Part shown: positions 54,315 through 62,789 of the stretch, one piece after another
Layout: every line of letters starts with the position of its first letter
Position numbering within the stretch: position 1 is the first letter of the stretch
Source of the DNA: Sphingobacteriales bacterium
GTDB taxonomy: Bacteria > Bacteroidota > Bacteroidia > Chitinophagales > Chitinophagaceae
Length of the DNA stretch: 64,000 nucleotides
Assembly: GCA_016200915.1 (NCBI GenBank)
Contig: JACQDV010000003.1
Span: 1 to 64,000, forward strand
Reading direction: 5' to 3'
Position numbers and translations under genes: made by a program
The notes under the pieces: generated by a model
Seen by the model: only the letters and a program-made list of their open reading frames with translations
Told to the model about the DNA's origin: nothing
The model's database searches: none

Positions 54315-54722
54315 ATGGATTTATTCTTATTGCAAGTAACCAACCCTGCTCCCGAAGCCAGTACATCTGCGAATTACTTTCCGATAGGTATCCAGTTTTT
54401 GTTTGCCATAGTCTTTGTGGCAGTGATGATAGCCTTAACCCACTGGCTGGGGCCCAAGCGTAAAACGTCTGATAAATTAGCCAATTTTGAAAGTGGTATT
54501 GAACAGGTGGGTAATGCCCGTCAGCCTATGGCTATTAAATATTTTCTGGTAGCTATTTTGTTTGTATTATTTGATGTGGAAGTAATTTTCTTTTATCCAT
54601 ATGCTGTTAACTTTAAAACTTTAGGCTGGGGTGGATTTACTGCGGTGTTGATGTTTGTGGGTTTCTTCCTTGCCGGGTTTTATTATATCATTAAGAAAGG
54701 AGCGTTGGATTGGGAAGATTAA
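54315..54722 (+). CDS. nuoA: NADH-quinone oxidoreductase subunit A
   Basis: NuoA is a membrane subunit at the quinone-site end of complex I. The 135 residues have three membrane segments (near 22-42, 77-97 and 107-127) and the family motif SGIEQVGNARQPMAIKYFLVAILFVLFDVE. I chose the ATG at 54315 because it follows the promoter and matches the family start; the longer frame begins inside the -7 region. It is the first gene of the nuo operon that runs past the right edge. Confidence 0.93.
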   Translation: MDLFLLQVTNPAPEASTSANYFPIGIQFLFAIVFVAVMIALTHWLGPKRKTSDKLANFESGIEQVGNARQPMAIKYFLVAILFVLFDVEVIFFYPYAVNFKTLGWGGFTAVLMFVGFFLAGFYYIIKKGALDWED

Positions 54723-54729
54723 GACTCAA

Positions 54730-54823
54730 TGTGATAATTTGATAATGTGATGATGGAACTTTAAGTTGTTTATGTTGTTATAGGAGAGGTATTATCACAT
54801 TAGCAAATTATCCAATTATCAAA
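54730..54823. repeat. Inverted period-8 array between nuoA and nuoB
   Basis: Left units TGTGATAA, TTTGATAA, TGTGATGA (54730-54753) and right units TTATCACA, TTAGCAAA, TTATCCAA, TTATCAAA (54792-54823) are inverted copies of each other around a 38-nt centre. The first left unit is the exact reverse complement of the first right unit. Confidence 0.8.
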
Positions 54824-54832
54824 TTAAATTTT

Positions 54833-55423
54833 ATGTCACGTCCGGTTCAATATAATGTAACACCCATACCTGCAGATATTAATAATAGTCTGCAAGTAGC
54901 ACCTATGCCTAAAGGACATAGTGGTGAAGGTTTCTTTGCTACCAAATTAGAAAGTGTAGTGGGTTTGGCCCGTGCTAATTCTATATGGCCATTACCATTT
55001 GCCACTTCCTGTTGTGGTATTGAATTTATGGCTACTATGGGTTCGCATTATGATTTGGCAAGATTTGGAAGTGAAAGAGTAGGCTTCTCTCCCCGTCAAT
55101 GTGATTTGTTAATGGTGATGGGAACCATTGCTAAAAAGATGGGTCCCGTATTAAAGCAGGTGTATTTACAAATGGCCGAACCAAGATGGGTGATTGCTGT
55201 TGGTGCCTGCGCATCATCGGGTGGTATATTTGATACATACAGTGTTTTACAGGGTATTGACCAGGTTATACCAGTGGATGTATATGTGCCCGGTTGCCCG
55301 CCAAGACCGGAAGCAATTATAGACGGCGTAATGCGGATACAGGATTTAATTCATAACGAACCATTAAGAAGAAGGAATAGCGATCATTATAAAGCCTTAT
55401 TAGAAAGTTACGGAATACAGTAA
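54833..55423 (+). CDS. nuoB: NADH-quinone oxidoreductase subunit B
   Basis: NuoB holds the terminal 4Fe-4S cluster N2 that reduces quinone. The 196 residues carry the cluster cysteines in TSCCGIEFMATMG (Cys60-Cys61), GACASSGG and VPGCPPRPEAI. It joins NuoC, NuoD and NuoI in the connecting module. The N-terminal part is Pro-rich and variable. Confidence 0.95.
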   Translation: MSRPVQYNVTPIPADINNSLQVAPMPKGHSGEGFFATKLESVVGLARANSIWPLPFATSCCGIEFMATMGSHYDLARFGSERVGFSPRQCDLLMVMGTIAKKMGPVLKQVYLQMAEPRWVIAVGACASSGGIFDTYSVLQGIDQVIPVDVYVPGCPPRPEAIIDGVMRIQDLIHNEPLRRRNSDHYKALLESYGIQ

Positions 55424-55501
55424 TTTGAAAATTTGACAATTCGGCAATGTGCCAATGAAACCTGAGCCATTATCAAATCTTCAAATTTTCAAATTTTCAA
55501 A
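55424..55501. repeat. Inverted period-8 array between nuoB and nuoC
   Basis: Left units TTTGAAAA, TTTGACAA, TTCGGCAA, TGTGCCAA (55424-55455) and right units TTATCAAA, TCTTCAAA, TTTTCAAA, TTTTCAAA (55470-55501) fill the whole spacer, inverted around a 14-nt centre. Confidence 0.8.
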
Positions 55502-55506
55502 TTGAA

Positions 55507-56022
55507 ATGTTGACAAACGAACATATAAAGAATAAGTTGGTTGAAAAATTTGGTGATGCCCTCACTAATTTTTCTGAGCCTTATGGTATGCTCACATTTG
55601 AAGCACCAAAGGATTTGAATTTAAAAGTGATGCAGTTTCTTTTTGATGATGCTGAATTACGCTTTCAATTTTTAACTGATTTGCAGGCGGTGCATTATCC
55701 GGATGATAAAGGAAGAGAATTAGCAGTGGTTTATCACCTGCATAATTTGGCAGATAATATTCGTATTCGTTTTAAAGTGTTCACCAGCATTGAACAACCG
55801 GATGTATTTACTGCTACCAAATTATACGAATCGGCTAACTGGATGGAAAGAGAAACCTATGATTTCTTTGGAGTGAATTTTATTGGTCATCCAAATTTAA
55901 AGAGAGTGTTGAATGTAGATGAAATGGATTATTTCCCGATGCGCAAAGAATTTCCATTAGAAGACCAGACAAGAGTGGATAAGGATGATGAGATGTTTGG
56001 AAGAGGTGGAACCTATAATTAA
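55507..56022 (+). CDS. nuoC: NADH-quinone oxidoreductase subunit C
   Basis: The 171 residues match the 30-kDa subunit, with the signature ERETYDFFGVNFIGHPNLKRVL followed by the DYFPMRKEFPLE motif. It is a hydrophilic subunit of the connecting module and here separate from NuoD. The start follows a period-8 array by 5 nt. Confidence 0.94.
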   Translation: MLTNEHIKNKLVEKFGDALTNFSEPYGMLTFEAPKDLNLKVMQFLFDDAELRFQFLTDLQAVHYPDDKGRELAVVYHLHNLADNIRIRFKVFTSIEQPDVFTATKLYESANWMERETYDFFGVNFIGHPNLKRVLNVDEMDYFPMRKEFPLEDQTRVDKDDEMFGRGGTYN

Positions 56023-56026
56023 CTAA

Positions 56027-56091
56027 TTAGATAATAGCGCAATGGCGCAATGAATTGAGATATTGAGCAATTTTCAAATTATGCAATTAAC
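56027..56091. repeat. Period-8 array between nuoC and nuoD
   Basis: Steps such as TTAGATAA, TAGCGCAA, TGGCGCAA at the left and TTTTCAAA, TTATGCAA at the right give a continuous 8-nt rhythm over the whole spacer. Left and right halves are partly inverted (GCGCAATGGCGCAAT against ATTGAGATATTGAGC). Confidence 0.7.
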
Positions 56092-56094
56092 ATA

Positions 56095-57327
56095 ATGTCT
56101 GACGTACTGCATCCGCATATAAAACTACCGGAAGGTTCAATAGAGAAACAAACAACTACATTGAACCTGGGGCCAACACACCCCGCTACTCATGGTGTGT
56201 TTCAGAATATTCTTGAATTAGATGGTGAAAGAATTGTGTCTGCTGAACCAACTGTTGGTTATATCCACCGGGCATTTGAAAAAATAGCTGAGCGTCGTCC
56301 TTTATACCAGATTACTCCATTAACGGACAGATTAAATTATTGCTCATCACCTATTAATAATATGGGATGGCATTTAACCTGCGAAAAATTATTGGGTGTT
56401 AAAACTCCTAAACGGGTTGATTATTTACGCATCATCATAATGGAGCTGGCCCGTATCAGCGATCATTTAATTTGTAATTCTATTGTGGGTGTGGATACAG
56501 GTGCTTATACTGGTTTCCTGTATGTGATGCAATACCGTGAATTAATTTACGAGATATATGAAGAAGTATGTGGTTCCCGCCTTACAACTAATATTGGGCG
56601 TATTGGTGGTTTTGAACGCAATTTCACAAATACAGCGTTTGAAAAACTCGAGAAATTCTTAAGAGAATATCCTGCGGTACTGAAAGAGTTTGAAAACCTC
56701 TTTACACGTAATCGTATTTTCATGGAACGTACGATTGCCTGCGGTCCTATCAGTGCAGAAAGAGCATTGAATTATGGATTCACTGGTCCTAATCTTCGTG
56801 CAGCTGGTGTTGATTATGATGTTCGTGTCCATACACCTTATTCTTCTTATGAAGATTTTCAATTTGAAATTCCTGTTGGTACTACCGGTGATTGTTACGA
56901 CAGATATTTAGTTCGTAACCAGGAAATGTGGCAATCATTAAGTATTATCGAGCAAGCATATAAAAAAGTACAGGAGTTTAAAGGTGCTGAAGCAGAAGTG
57001 TATCATGCTGATGCTCCTGAATATTATTTACCGGAGAAGAAAGATGTATATACCAAGATGGAAGCATTGATATGGCATTTTAAAATCATCATGGGTGAAA
57101 CTGAAATTCCAAAAGGTGAAGTATATCAGAGTGTGGAAGGTGGTAACGGTGAGTTAGGATTTTATTTGATAAGTGATGGTGGACGTACACCATACCGTTT
57201 GCATTTCCGCAGGCCTTGTTTTATTTACTACCAGGCTTATCCGGAAATAGTAAAAGGAGCGATGCTGAGTGATGCAATTGTTACATTGAGTAGTTTGAAT
57301 TTGATAGCGGGAGAGATGGATACATAA
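56095..57327 (+). CDS. nuoD: NADH-quinone oxidoreductase subunit D
   Basis: The 49-kDa quinone-site subunit, 410 residues. Motifs are NLGPTHPATHGVFQNILELDGE, GYIHRAFEK, RIGGFERNF and the C-terminal PYRLHFRRPCF with SLNLIAGEMDT. It forms the quinone cavity with NuoB. The length is usual. Confidence 0.95.
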   Translation: MSDVLHPHIKLPEGSIEKQTTTLNLGPTHPATHGVFQNILELDGERIVSAEPTVGYIHRAFEKIAERRPLYQITPLTDRLNYCSSPINNMGWHLTCEKLLGVKTPKRVDYLRIIIMELARISDHLICNSIVGVDTGAYTGFLYVMQYRELIYEIYEEVCGSRLTTNIGRIGGFERNFTNTAFEKLEKFLREYPAVLKEFENLFTRNRIFMERTIACGPISAERALNYGFTGPNLRAAGVDYDVRVHTPYSSYEDFQFEIPVGTTGDCYDRYLVRNQEMWQSLSIIEQAYKKVQEFKGAEAEVYHADAPEYYLPEKKDVYTKMEALIWHFKIIMGETEIPKGEVYQSVEGGNGELGFYLISDGGRTPYRLHFRRPCFIYYQAYPEIVKGAMLSDAIVTLSSLNLIAGEMDT

Positions 57328-57334
57328 CCCCTGT

Positions 57335-57483
57335 CTCCCCAACTTGTTGGGGAGGAACTTAGTTAGCTATTGACTGAGTAGTTGCAGAGAGACAATATGG
57401 TGAGTAATGAAATGATGAAGATGAGGTAGAACAAAAAGTTTGGATTGGTGATGAAGCACCGTCCTTCTCCTCCAGGAGAAGGA
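57335..57483. repeat. Two palindromic elements between nuoD and nuoE
   Basis: CTCCCCAAC (57335-57343) with GTTGGGGAG (57346-57354), and TCCTTCTCCT (57462-57471) with AGGAGAAGGA (57474-57483), are perfect short palindromes with 2-nt centres. The second is followed by ATGAGGATGAGGTGA. The 202-bp gap holds no gene. These look like dispersed palindromic repeats rather than terminators, since no T-run follows and nuo transcription must continue. Confidence 0.6.
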
Positions 57484-57529
57484 ATGAGGATGAGGTGAAG
57501 AAAACATTGAACACAGATAACTTAAATAA

Positions 57530-58033
57530 ATGGCGATTCAGTTTAGCGATAAGAAATTAAATGAGGTAAAAGAAATTATTGCCCGTTATCCCGACGGCAA
57601 GCAGAAGAGTGCTTTGTTGCCGGTATTGCATTTGGCGCAGGAGGAATTTGGTGGATGGCTGAGCAGTGAAGCAATGGACTATGTAGCTTCTTTATTGAGT
57701 ATTGAGCCAATTGAAGTGTATGAAGTAGCTACTTTCTACAGCATGTATAATTTAAAGCCTGTTGGTAAATACCTATTTGAAGTTTGTCAAACAGGTCCTT
57801 GCATGATTAGTGGTAGTGATAATATTGTAGCATACATTTATGAAAAGCTCGGCATTAAACCGGGTGAAACAACAGCTGATGGAATGTTTACATTGAAAAC
57901 AGTAGAATGTTTAGGTGCCTGTGGTTATGCGCCAATGATGCAGCTAGGTAAATATTATAAAGAGCATTTGACTAAAGAAAAAGTAGATGCGATTATTGAA
58001 GAGTGCAGAAGGAATGCAGTAGCAAACAATTAA
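57530..58033 (+). CDS. nuoE: NADH-quinone oxidoreductase subunit E
   Basis: The 24-kDa subunit, 167 residues, with a thioredoxin-like 2Fe-2S domain whose cysteines lie in VCQTGPCMISG and ECLGACGYAPM. It works with NuoF in the NADH-oxidising module. Usual length. Confidence 0.94.
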   Translation: MAIQFSDKKLNEVKEIIARYPDGKQKSALLPVLHLAQEEFGGWLSSEAMDYVASLLSIEPIEVYEVATFYSMYNLKPVGKYLFEVCQTGPCMISGSDNIVAYIYEKLGIKPGETTADGMFTLKTVECLGACGYAPMMQLGKYYKEHLTKEKVDAIIEECRRNAVANN

Positions 58034-58054
58034 GATTCTAACTGAAGATATTAG

Positions 58055-59410
58055 ATGAGTAAAAAATTATTATTAGAAAAAGCACATGTAGAAAACATCC
58101 GCCTGTATGATGTGTACAGGAGAGAGGGTGGTTACCGTAGTGTGGAGAAGGCATTAAAAACCATGAGTCCCGACCAGGTGACAGAAGAAGTAAAGAAAAG
58201 CGGTTTGCGTGGTCGTGGTGGAGCCGGGTTCCCTGCGGGAATGAAATGGAGTTTCCTTGCTAAGCCGGAAGGAGTTCCCCGTTATCTCGTGTGCAATGCC
58301 GATGAATCTGAACCCGGAACTTTTAAGGACAGGTATTTGATGGAATTCATTCCTCACCTGTTGATTGAAGGATTAATTGTTTCTTCATTCGCACTCGGCA
58401 GCAGCAGAACGTACATCTACATCCGTGGTGAATATGCCTGGATTGTTGACATATTAGAACAAGCTATTGCTGAAGCAAAAAACAATGGCTGGCTTGGCAA
58501 AAATATTTTAGGAACCGGTTTTAATTGCGAGATTTATGTACAACGTGGAGCCGGTGCTTATATATGCGGTGAAGAGACAGCCTTACTGGAATCATTAGAA
58601 GGTAAAAGAGGTAACCCAAGATTAAAGCCTCCGTTCCCTGCGGTAAAAGGTTTATATGGCTGCCCAACAGTGGTAAACAACGTAGAGACTTTAGCGGCAG
58701 TAGTTCCTATCATCAATTTGGGTGGCGATGAATATGCAAAAATTGGTGTAGGACGTTCAACCGGTACAAAATTAATTTCTGCCTGTGGTAATATTAATAA
58801 ACCCGGTGTTTACGAAATTGATATGACCATCAGCGTAGAAGAGTTTATTTATAGCGATGAATACTGTGGAGGAATTAAAAACGGTAAACGTTTAAAGGCA
58901 TGTATTCCCGGTGGTTCATCTGTTCCTATTGTTCCTGCTAACTTATTATTGAAAACTGCTAAAGGTGAAACCCGTTACATGAACTATGAAAGTTTAAGTG
59001 ATGGTGGTTTCGCTACAGGTACAATGATGGGTAGCGGTGGATTCATTGTGCTGGATGAAGACCAATGTGTGGTTAAGAATACTTATACATTGGCGAGATT
59101 CTATCGTCATGAAAGTTGCGGACAATGTTCTCCTTGTCGTGAAGGAACAGGATGGATGGAAAAGATATTGTGGAATATTGAGAACGGAAAAGGTAAGATG
59201 AGTGATATTGATTTATTGTGGGATATTCAACGTAAGATAGAAGGTAATACTATTTGTCCGTTAGGTGATGCAGCGGCATGGCCGGTAGCAGCAGCGATAA
59301 GACATTTTAGAGATGAATTTGAATGGCATGTGCTGAACCCGGATAAATGTTTGACAGAAAATTATGGTTTGCGTCATTATGCAGACCCGATTCATGTGCC
59401 AGTGGCGTAG
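58055..59410 (+). CDS. nuoF: NADH-quinone oxidoreductase subunit F
   Basis: The NADH- and FMN-binding 51-kDa subunit, 451 residues: GLRGRGGAGFPAGMKWSF (NADH site), ADESEPGTFKDR, GAGAYICGEETALLESLEG (FMN site) and SCGQCSPCREGTGWM for the N3 4Fe-4S cluster. The gene is followed not by nuoG, as usual, but by an inserted GxxExxY gene. Confidence 0.95.
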   Translation: MSKKLLLEKAHVENIRLYDVYRREGGYRSVEKALKTMSPDQVTEEVKKSGLRGRGGAGFPAGMKWSFLAKPEGVPRYLVCNADESEPGTFKDRYLMEFIPHLLIEGLIVSSFALGSSRTYIYIRGEYAWIVDILEQAIAEAKNNGWLGKNILGTGFNCEIYVQRGAGAYICGEETALLESLEGKRGNPRLKPPFPAVKGLYGCPTVVNNVETLAAVVPIINLGGDEYAKIGVGRSTGTKLISACGNINKPGVYEIDMTISVEEFIYSDEYCGGIKNGKRLKACIPGGSSVPIVPANLLLKTAKGETRYMNYESLSDGGFATGTMMGSGGFIVLDEDQCVVKNTYTLARFYRHESCGQCSPCREGTGWMEKILWNIENGKGKMSDIDLLWDIQRKIEGNTICPLGDAAAWPVAAAIRHFRDEFEWHVLNPDKCLTENYGLRHYADPIHVPVA

Positions 59411-59418
59411 GTTCTATA

Positions 59419-59457
59419 CTTTGCGCCTCTTTGCGGTACTTTATGTTCTTTGCGGTT
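59419..59457. repeat. Left half of period-10 array flanking the GxxExxY gene
   Basis: Steps of about 10 nt, CTTTGCGCCT, CTTTGCGGTA, CTTTATGTT and CTTTGCGGTT, lie between the nuoF stop and the GxxExxY start. They are the inverse of the array at 59847-59889. Confidence 0.75.
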
Positions 59458-59469
59458 AAACCTCTTATC

Positions 59470-59847
59470 ATGACAGAAAACGAAATATCAAATATTGTGA
59501 TAGGACAGGCAATAGCTGTTCATTCACAACTTGGTCCGGGTCTTTTAGAATCGGTTTATGAAGAGTGTTTGAGTTATAAATTGATTAAGGCCGGACTAAA
59601 TATAGAAAAGCAAAAACCAATACCCTTGGTTTTTGAAGAAGTGAAATTAGAATTTGGGTTTAGGTGCGATATATTGGTAGAGAAGAAATTGATAATTGAA
59701 ATAAAAGCTGTAGAAGCATTGAATGATGTTCATCTTGCTCAGGTATTAACTTATCTGAAACTGACAAATGTAAAATTGGGATTGCTGATGAATTTTAATG
59801 TGGTCAGATTAAAAGATGGCATCAAAAGAGTAGTAAATAACTTATAA
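59470..59847 (+). CDS. GxxExxY protein inserted in the nuo operon
   Basis: The 125 residues match the GxxExxY family (PDDEXK_3): GPGLLESVYEECLSYKL near 29-45 gives the name motif, and FRCDILVEKKLIIEIKAVEAL carries the nuclease-like Asp...Glu-x-Lys core. The biochemical role of the family is not established. I chose the ATG at 59470; the longer frame runs through nuoF and the repeats. The gene has no link to complex I and sits exactly between inverted period-10 arrays, so it looks like an insertion. Confidence 0.9.
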   Translation: MTENEISNIVIGQAIAVHSQLGPGLLESVYEECLSYKLIKAGLNIEKQKPIPLVFEEVKLEFGFRCDILVEKKLIIEIKAVEALNDVHLAQVLTYLKLTNVKLGLLMNFNVVRLKDGIKRVVNNL

Positions 59848-59889
59848 ACCGCAAAGAACGCTGAGTTCTTCGCAAAGTTGCGCAAAGAG
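59847..59889. repeat. Right half of period-10 array flanking the GxxExxY gene
   Basis: AACCGCAAAG, AACGCTGAGTT, CTTCGCAAAG and TTGCGCAAAG start on the last base of the GxxExxY stop codon. AACCGCAAAG is the exact reverse complement of the last left unit, and GCGCAAAG of the first. Confidence 0.75.
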
Positions 59890-59894
59890 ATTAT

Positions 59895-61007
59895 ATGGCT
59901 GAAGAAAAGAAATTATTTAAAGTAACAATCGACAACATCACTATTGAAGTGGAGCCGGGAACTTCTATCCTGAATGCTGCCCGCAAAATTGGTGGCGATG
60001 TTGTTCCGCCGGCAATGTGCTATTACAGCAAGTTGAAAGATAGTGGTGGTAAATGTCGTACTTGCCTGGTGAGAGTGGCTGCCGGTTCGACTGCTGACCC
60101 AAGACCGATGCCTAAGTTGGTTGCGTCTTGTCGTACTAATGTAATGGATGGAATGATTGTGGAAAATATTACCAGTCCTGCAGTACAGGAAGCAAGAAAA
60201 GGTGTGGTGGAATTTTTATTAATCAATCACCCCTTAGATTGTCCTATCTGCGACCAGGCCGGTGAATGCCATTTACAGGATTTGAGTTACGAACATGGTG
60301 CAGAAGGAACGAGATACGAATTCAACAGAAGAACATTTAAGAAACATGACCTTGGTCCATATATTCAGTTACATATGACCCGTTGCATTCTTTGCTACCG
60401 TTGTGTGTTTACTGCTGACCAGGTTACCAATAAACGAGTGCATGGTGTGTTAGACAGAGGAGATCATTCAGAGATTGCCACCTATATTGAAAAGAATTTG
60501 AATAACGATTTTATCGGTAATGTAATTGATGTGTGCCCGGTTGGTGCATTAACTGATAAAACATTTCGTTTTAAAAATCGTGTTTGGTTTACCAAGCCGG
60601 TAGATGCTCATCGCAATTGCGATAAATGTTGTGGTGAAGTGCAATTGTGGATGCGTGGTGATGAAGTGTTCCGTGTAACTGCCCGTAAAGATGTATATGG
60701 TGAAGTAAAAGATAATAGCAAAGGTGGTCCCGGGTGGATATGTAATGAATGCCGTTTTGAGAAGAAGAATGCCAGTGATTGGGTGATTGAAGGATTGTCA
60801 GACATCAGCCGTCATTCTGTTATTTCACAGGGGAAATATCCCGGACTGGTGAAACCGAAAGAAACAGTAGTGGAAGTAATGAACGGGCATTCACCTAAAC
60901 TGATGATGAATATTCACAGTGTGAGTGAAGTAAACAAACCTGAAATTGAATTAAGTAAAATAGCCGGACCGGCACATTCATCTGATTTTAATTCAAACAA
61001 TGCATAA
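59895..61007 (+). CDS. nuoG: NADH-quinone oxidoreductase subunit G, short form
   Basis: At 370 residues this is far shorter than the 700-900 of typical NuoG. It keeps the 2Fe-2S domain (CYYSKLKDSGGKCRTCLV), the His-Cys cluster site (HPLDCPICDQAGECHLQD) and the 4Fe-4S site (CILCYRCV...CPVGAL), with an extra Cys-rich stretch CDKCCGEV...CNEC. It lacks the large molybdopterin-like domain. Short forms of this kind are usual in Bacteroidota as I recall. The stop overlaps the nuoH start by 8 nt. Confidence 0.92.
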   Translation: MAEEKKLFKVTIDNITIEVEPGTSILNAARKIGGDVVPPAMCYYSKLKDSGGKCRTCLVRVAAGSTADPRPMPKLVASCRTNVMDGMIVENITSPAVQEARKGVVEFLLINHPLDCPICDQAGECHLQDLSYEHGAEGTRYEFNRRTFKKHDLGPYIQLHMTRCILCYRCVFTADQVTNKRVHGVLDRGDHSEIATYIEKNLNNDFIGNVIDVCPVGALTDKTFRFKNRVWFTKPVDAHRNCDKCCGEVQLWMRGDEVFRVTARKDVYGEVKDNSKGGPGWICNECRFEKKNASDWVIEGLSDISRHSVISQGKYPGLVKPKETVVEVMNGHSPKLMMNIHSVSEVNKPEIELSKIAGPAHSSDFNSNNA

Positions 61008-62052
61008 CATGTTATTAGCAATAGACTGGTTATTGATTATAGAAAAATTTGTACTGATTGTAGTAGTGGTGCTGGTGGCATTGGGTATCGCTATGTACAG
61101 CACATGGGCTGAACGTAAGGTGGCAGCCGTTATGCAGGACAGAAGAGGTCCAAACCGTGCAGGTCCTTTTGGGTTGTTTCAACCTTTAGCAGATGGATTA
61201 AAATTATTTTTTAAAGAAGAGATCATTCCTAATACTTCCAATAAGTTTTTGTTTGTACTAGGACCGATGTTAGCAATGATGACAGCCATGTTAACCAGCG
61301 CTGTTATTCCATGGGGTGGAAAGTTTGAAATAGCCGGAAGAACCATTGACCTGCAAATTGCTGATGTAAACATTGGTATTCTCTTCGTATTTGGTGTGGT
61401 GAGTTTAGGTGTATATGGAATTATGATTGGCGGATGGGCCAGTAACAATAAGTTTTCATTAATGGCTGCCCTCCGTGCTGCTTCACAAATGATTTCTTAT
61501 GAACTGGCAATGGGGATTGCTATTATTGCACTGATGTTCATCACTGGTTCATTAAGACTGAGTGTGATTGTTGAACAGCAAATGAATCATACCTGGAATA
61601 TTATTTATCAGCCATTAGGGTTTTTAATATTCTTTATTTGTGCACTGGCTGAATGTAACCGTACACCATTTGATTTAGCCGAAGCAGAAAACGAATTGAA
61701 CTTTGGATATCACCAGGAATATTCATCAATGAAATTGGGCTTTTATCTTTTTGCTGAATACATCAATATGTTCATCAGTGGTGTGATAATGTCAACGTTG
61801 TTCTTTGGTGGTTATGATATTCCATTTATAAATGAAGCAGCTTACGGCAATGCGTGGTGGATTACACTGCTTGGAGTAGGTGCATTGTTTACGAAAGCCA
61901 TCATCTTTGTTTTAATATTCATGTGGATACGCTGGACCATTCCACGTTTCCGCTATGACCAGTTAATGAATTTAGGATGGAAAGCATTATTACCAATTGC
62001 ATTGGTTAATATGCTGATAACGGCAGCGGTAGTGTTGTGGTTTAATAAGTGA
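61000..62052 (+). CDS. nuoH: NADH-quinone oxidoreductase subunit H
   Basis: A membrane subunit of 350 residues that lines the quinone channel. Motifs are AERKVAAVMQDRRGPNRAGPFGLFQPLADGLKLF and the loop ECNRTPFDLAEAENEL. About eight membrane segments. The ATG at 61000 overlaps nuoG; a second at 61009 is also possible. The stop codon is part of a 7-nt repeat run. Confidence 0.95.
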   Translation: MHNMLLAIDWLLIIEKFVLIVVVVLVALGIAMYSTWAERKVAAVMQDRRGPNRAGPFGLFQPLADGLKLFFKEEIIPNTSNKFLFVLGPMLAMMTAMLTSAVIPWGGKFEIAGRTIDLQIADVNIGILFVFGVVSLGVYGIMIGGWASNNKFSLMAALRAASQMISYELAMGIAIIALMFITGSLRLSVIVEQQMNHTWNIIYQPLGFLIFFICALAECNRTPFDLAEAENELNFGYHQEYSSMKLGFYLFAEYINMFISGVIMSTLFFGGYDIPFINEAAYGNAWWITLLGVGALFTKAIIFVLIFMWIRWTIPRFRYDQLMNLGWKALLPIALVNMLITAAVVLWFNK

Positions 62053-62080
62053 GTTGTGAATAGTGAGTGGTGAGTAGAAT
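62049..62080. repeat. Period-7 run after nuoH
   Basis: GTTGTGA, ATAGTGA, GTGGTGA, GTAGAAT follow the nuoH stop codon (TGA, 62050-62052), which itself fits the run. The rest of the 121-bp spacer before nuoI shows nothing recognisable beyond a weak TTTCC/GGAA inverted pair near 62150. Confidence 0.5.
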
Positions 62081-62173
62081 TGTGAATGTACAAGAGTGCG
62101 ACGCAACAGAAGATAAATAGTGTTGATGTCGCTGAAAACATAAAATAAAAAATTTCCGATAAGGAATTTAAAT

Positions 62174-62728
62174 ATGCAAGCATTAACATCAAGAGCGAAA
62201 CAGGTTGACAGAAAGCCAATGAGTTTGGCGGAGAAGCTCTATTTGCCGGCAATTTTTAAAGGCATGGCCATTACAATGAGTCACGTTTTTAAAAAGAAGG
62301 CAACCATTAATTATCCTGAACAGAAGCGTCCTTTCAGCCCGGTGTTTCGTGGTTTACATATTTTAAACCGTGATGAGGAAGGCCGTGAACGTTGTACGGC
62401 TTGCGGATTGTGTGCAGTGGCTTGTCCGGCAGAAGCGATAACAATGGAAGGCGCAGAAAGACAACCCGGTGAAGAACATTTATACAGAGAAGAAAAATAT
62501 GCAGCTAAATATGAAATCAATATGCTGCGTTGTATATTCTGTGGTTTGTGTGAAGAGGCTTGTCCGAAAGATGCAATTTATTTAAGTGAAACATTTGCAC
62601 CATCTAATTTCAACCGGGCCAGTTTCATTTATGGTAAAGAGGAATTAAGAATTCCGCATCCGAAAGAAGATCCGGAAGGATATAAAAAAGCATTGGGCAA
62701 CCGTGCAAAAAATAAAGGCCGCAATTAG
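62174..62728 (+). CDS. nuoI: NADH-quinone oxidoreductase subunit I
   Basis: The 184-residue peripheral subunit carries two 4Fe-4S clusters, in CTACGLCAVACP and CIFCGLCEEACP, on the path from NuoG to NuoB. The C-terminal tail is basic and variable. Usual length. Confidence 0.95.
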   Translation: MQALTSRAKQVDRKPMSLAEKLYLPAIFKGMAITMSHVFKKKATINYPEQKRPFSPVFRGLHILNRDEEGRERCTACGLCAVACPAEAITMEGAERQPGEEHLYREEKYAAKYEINMLRCIFCGLCEEACPKDAIYLSETFAPSNFNRASFIYGKEELRIPHPKEDPEGYKKALGNRAKNKGRN

Positions 62729-62735
62729 CAAATAC

Positions 62736-62784
62736 GCAATAGCTCAATTGAGAAATTGAGCTATTGAGAAATTAAGTTATTGAT
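62736..62784. repeat. Inverted period-8 array between nuoI and nuoJ
   Basis: Perfect 13-bp arms CAATAGCTCAATT (62737-62749) and AATTGAGCTATTG (62754-62766) around GAGA, embedded in 8-nt steps GCAATAGC, TCAATTGA, GAAATTGA, GCTATTGA, GAAATTAA. It is the cleanest palindrome of this type in the window. Confidence 0.8.
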
Positions 62785-62789
62785 TTTTT

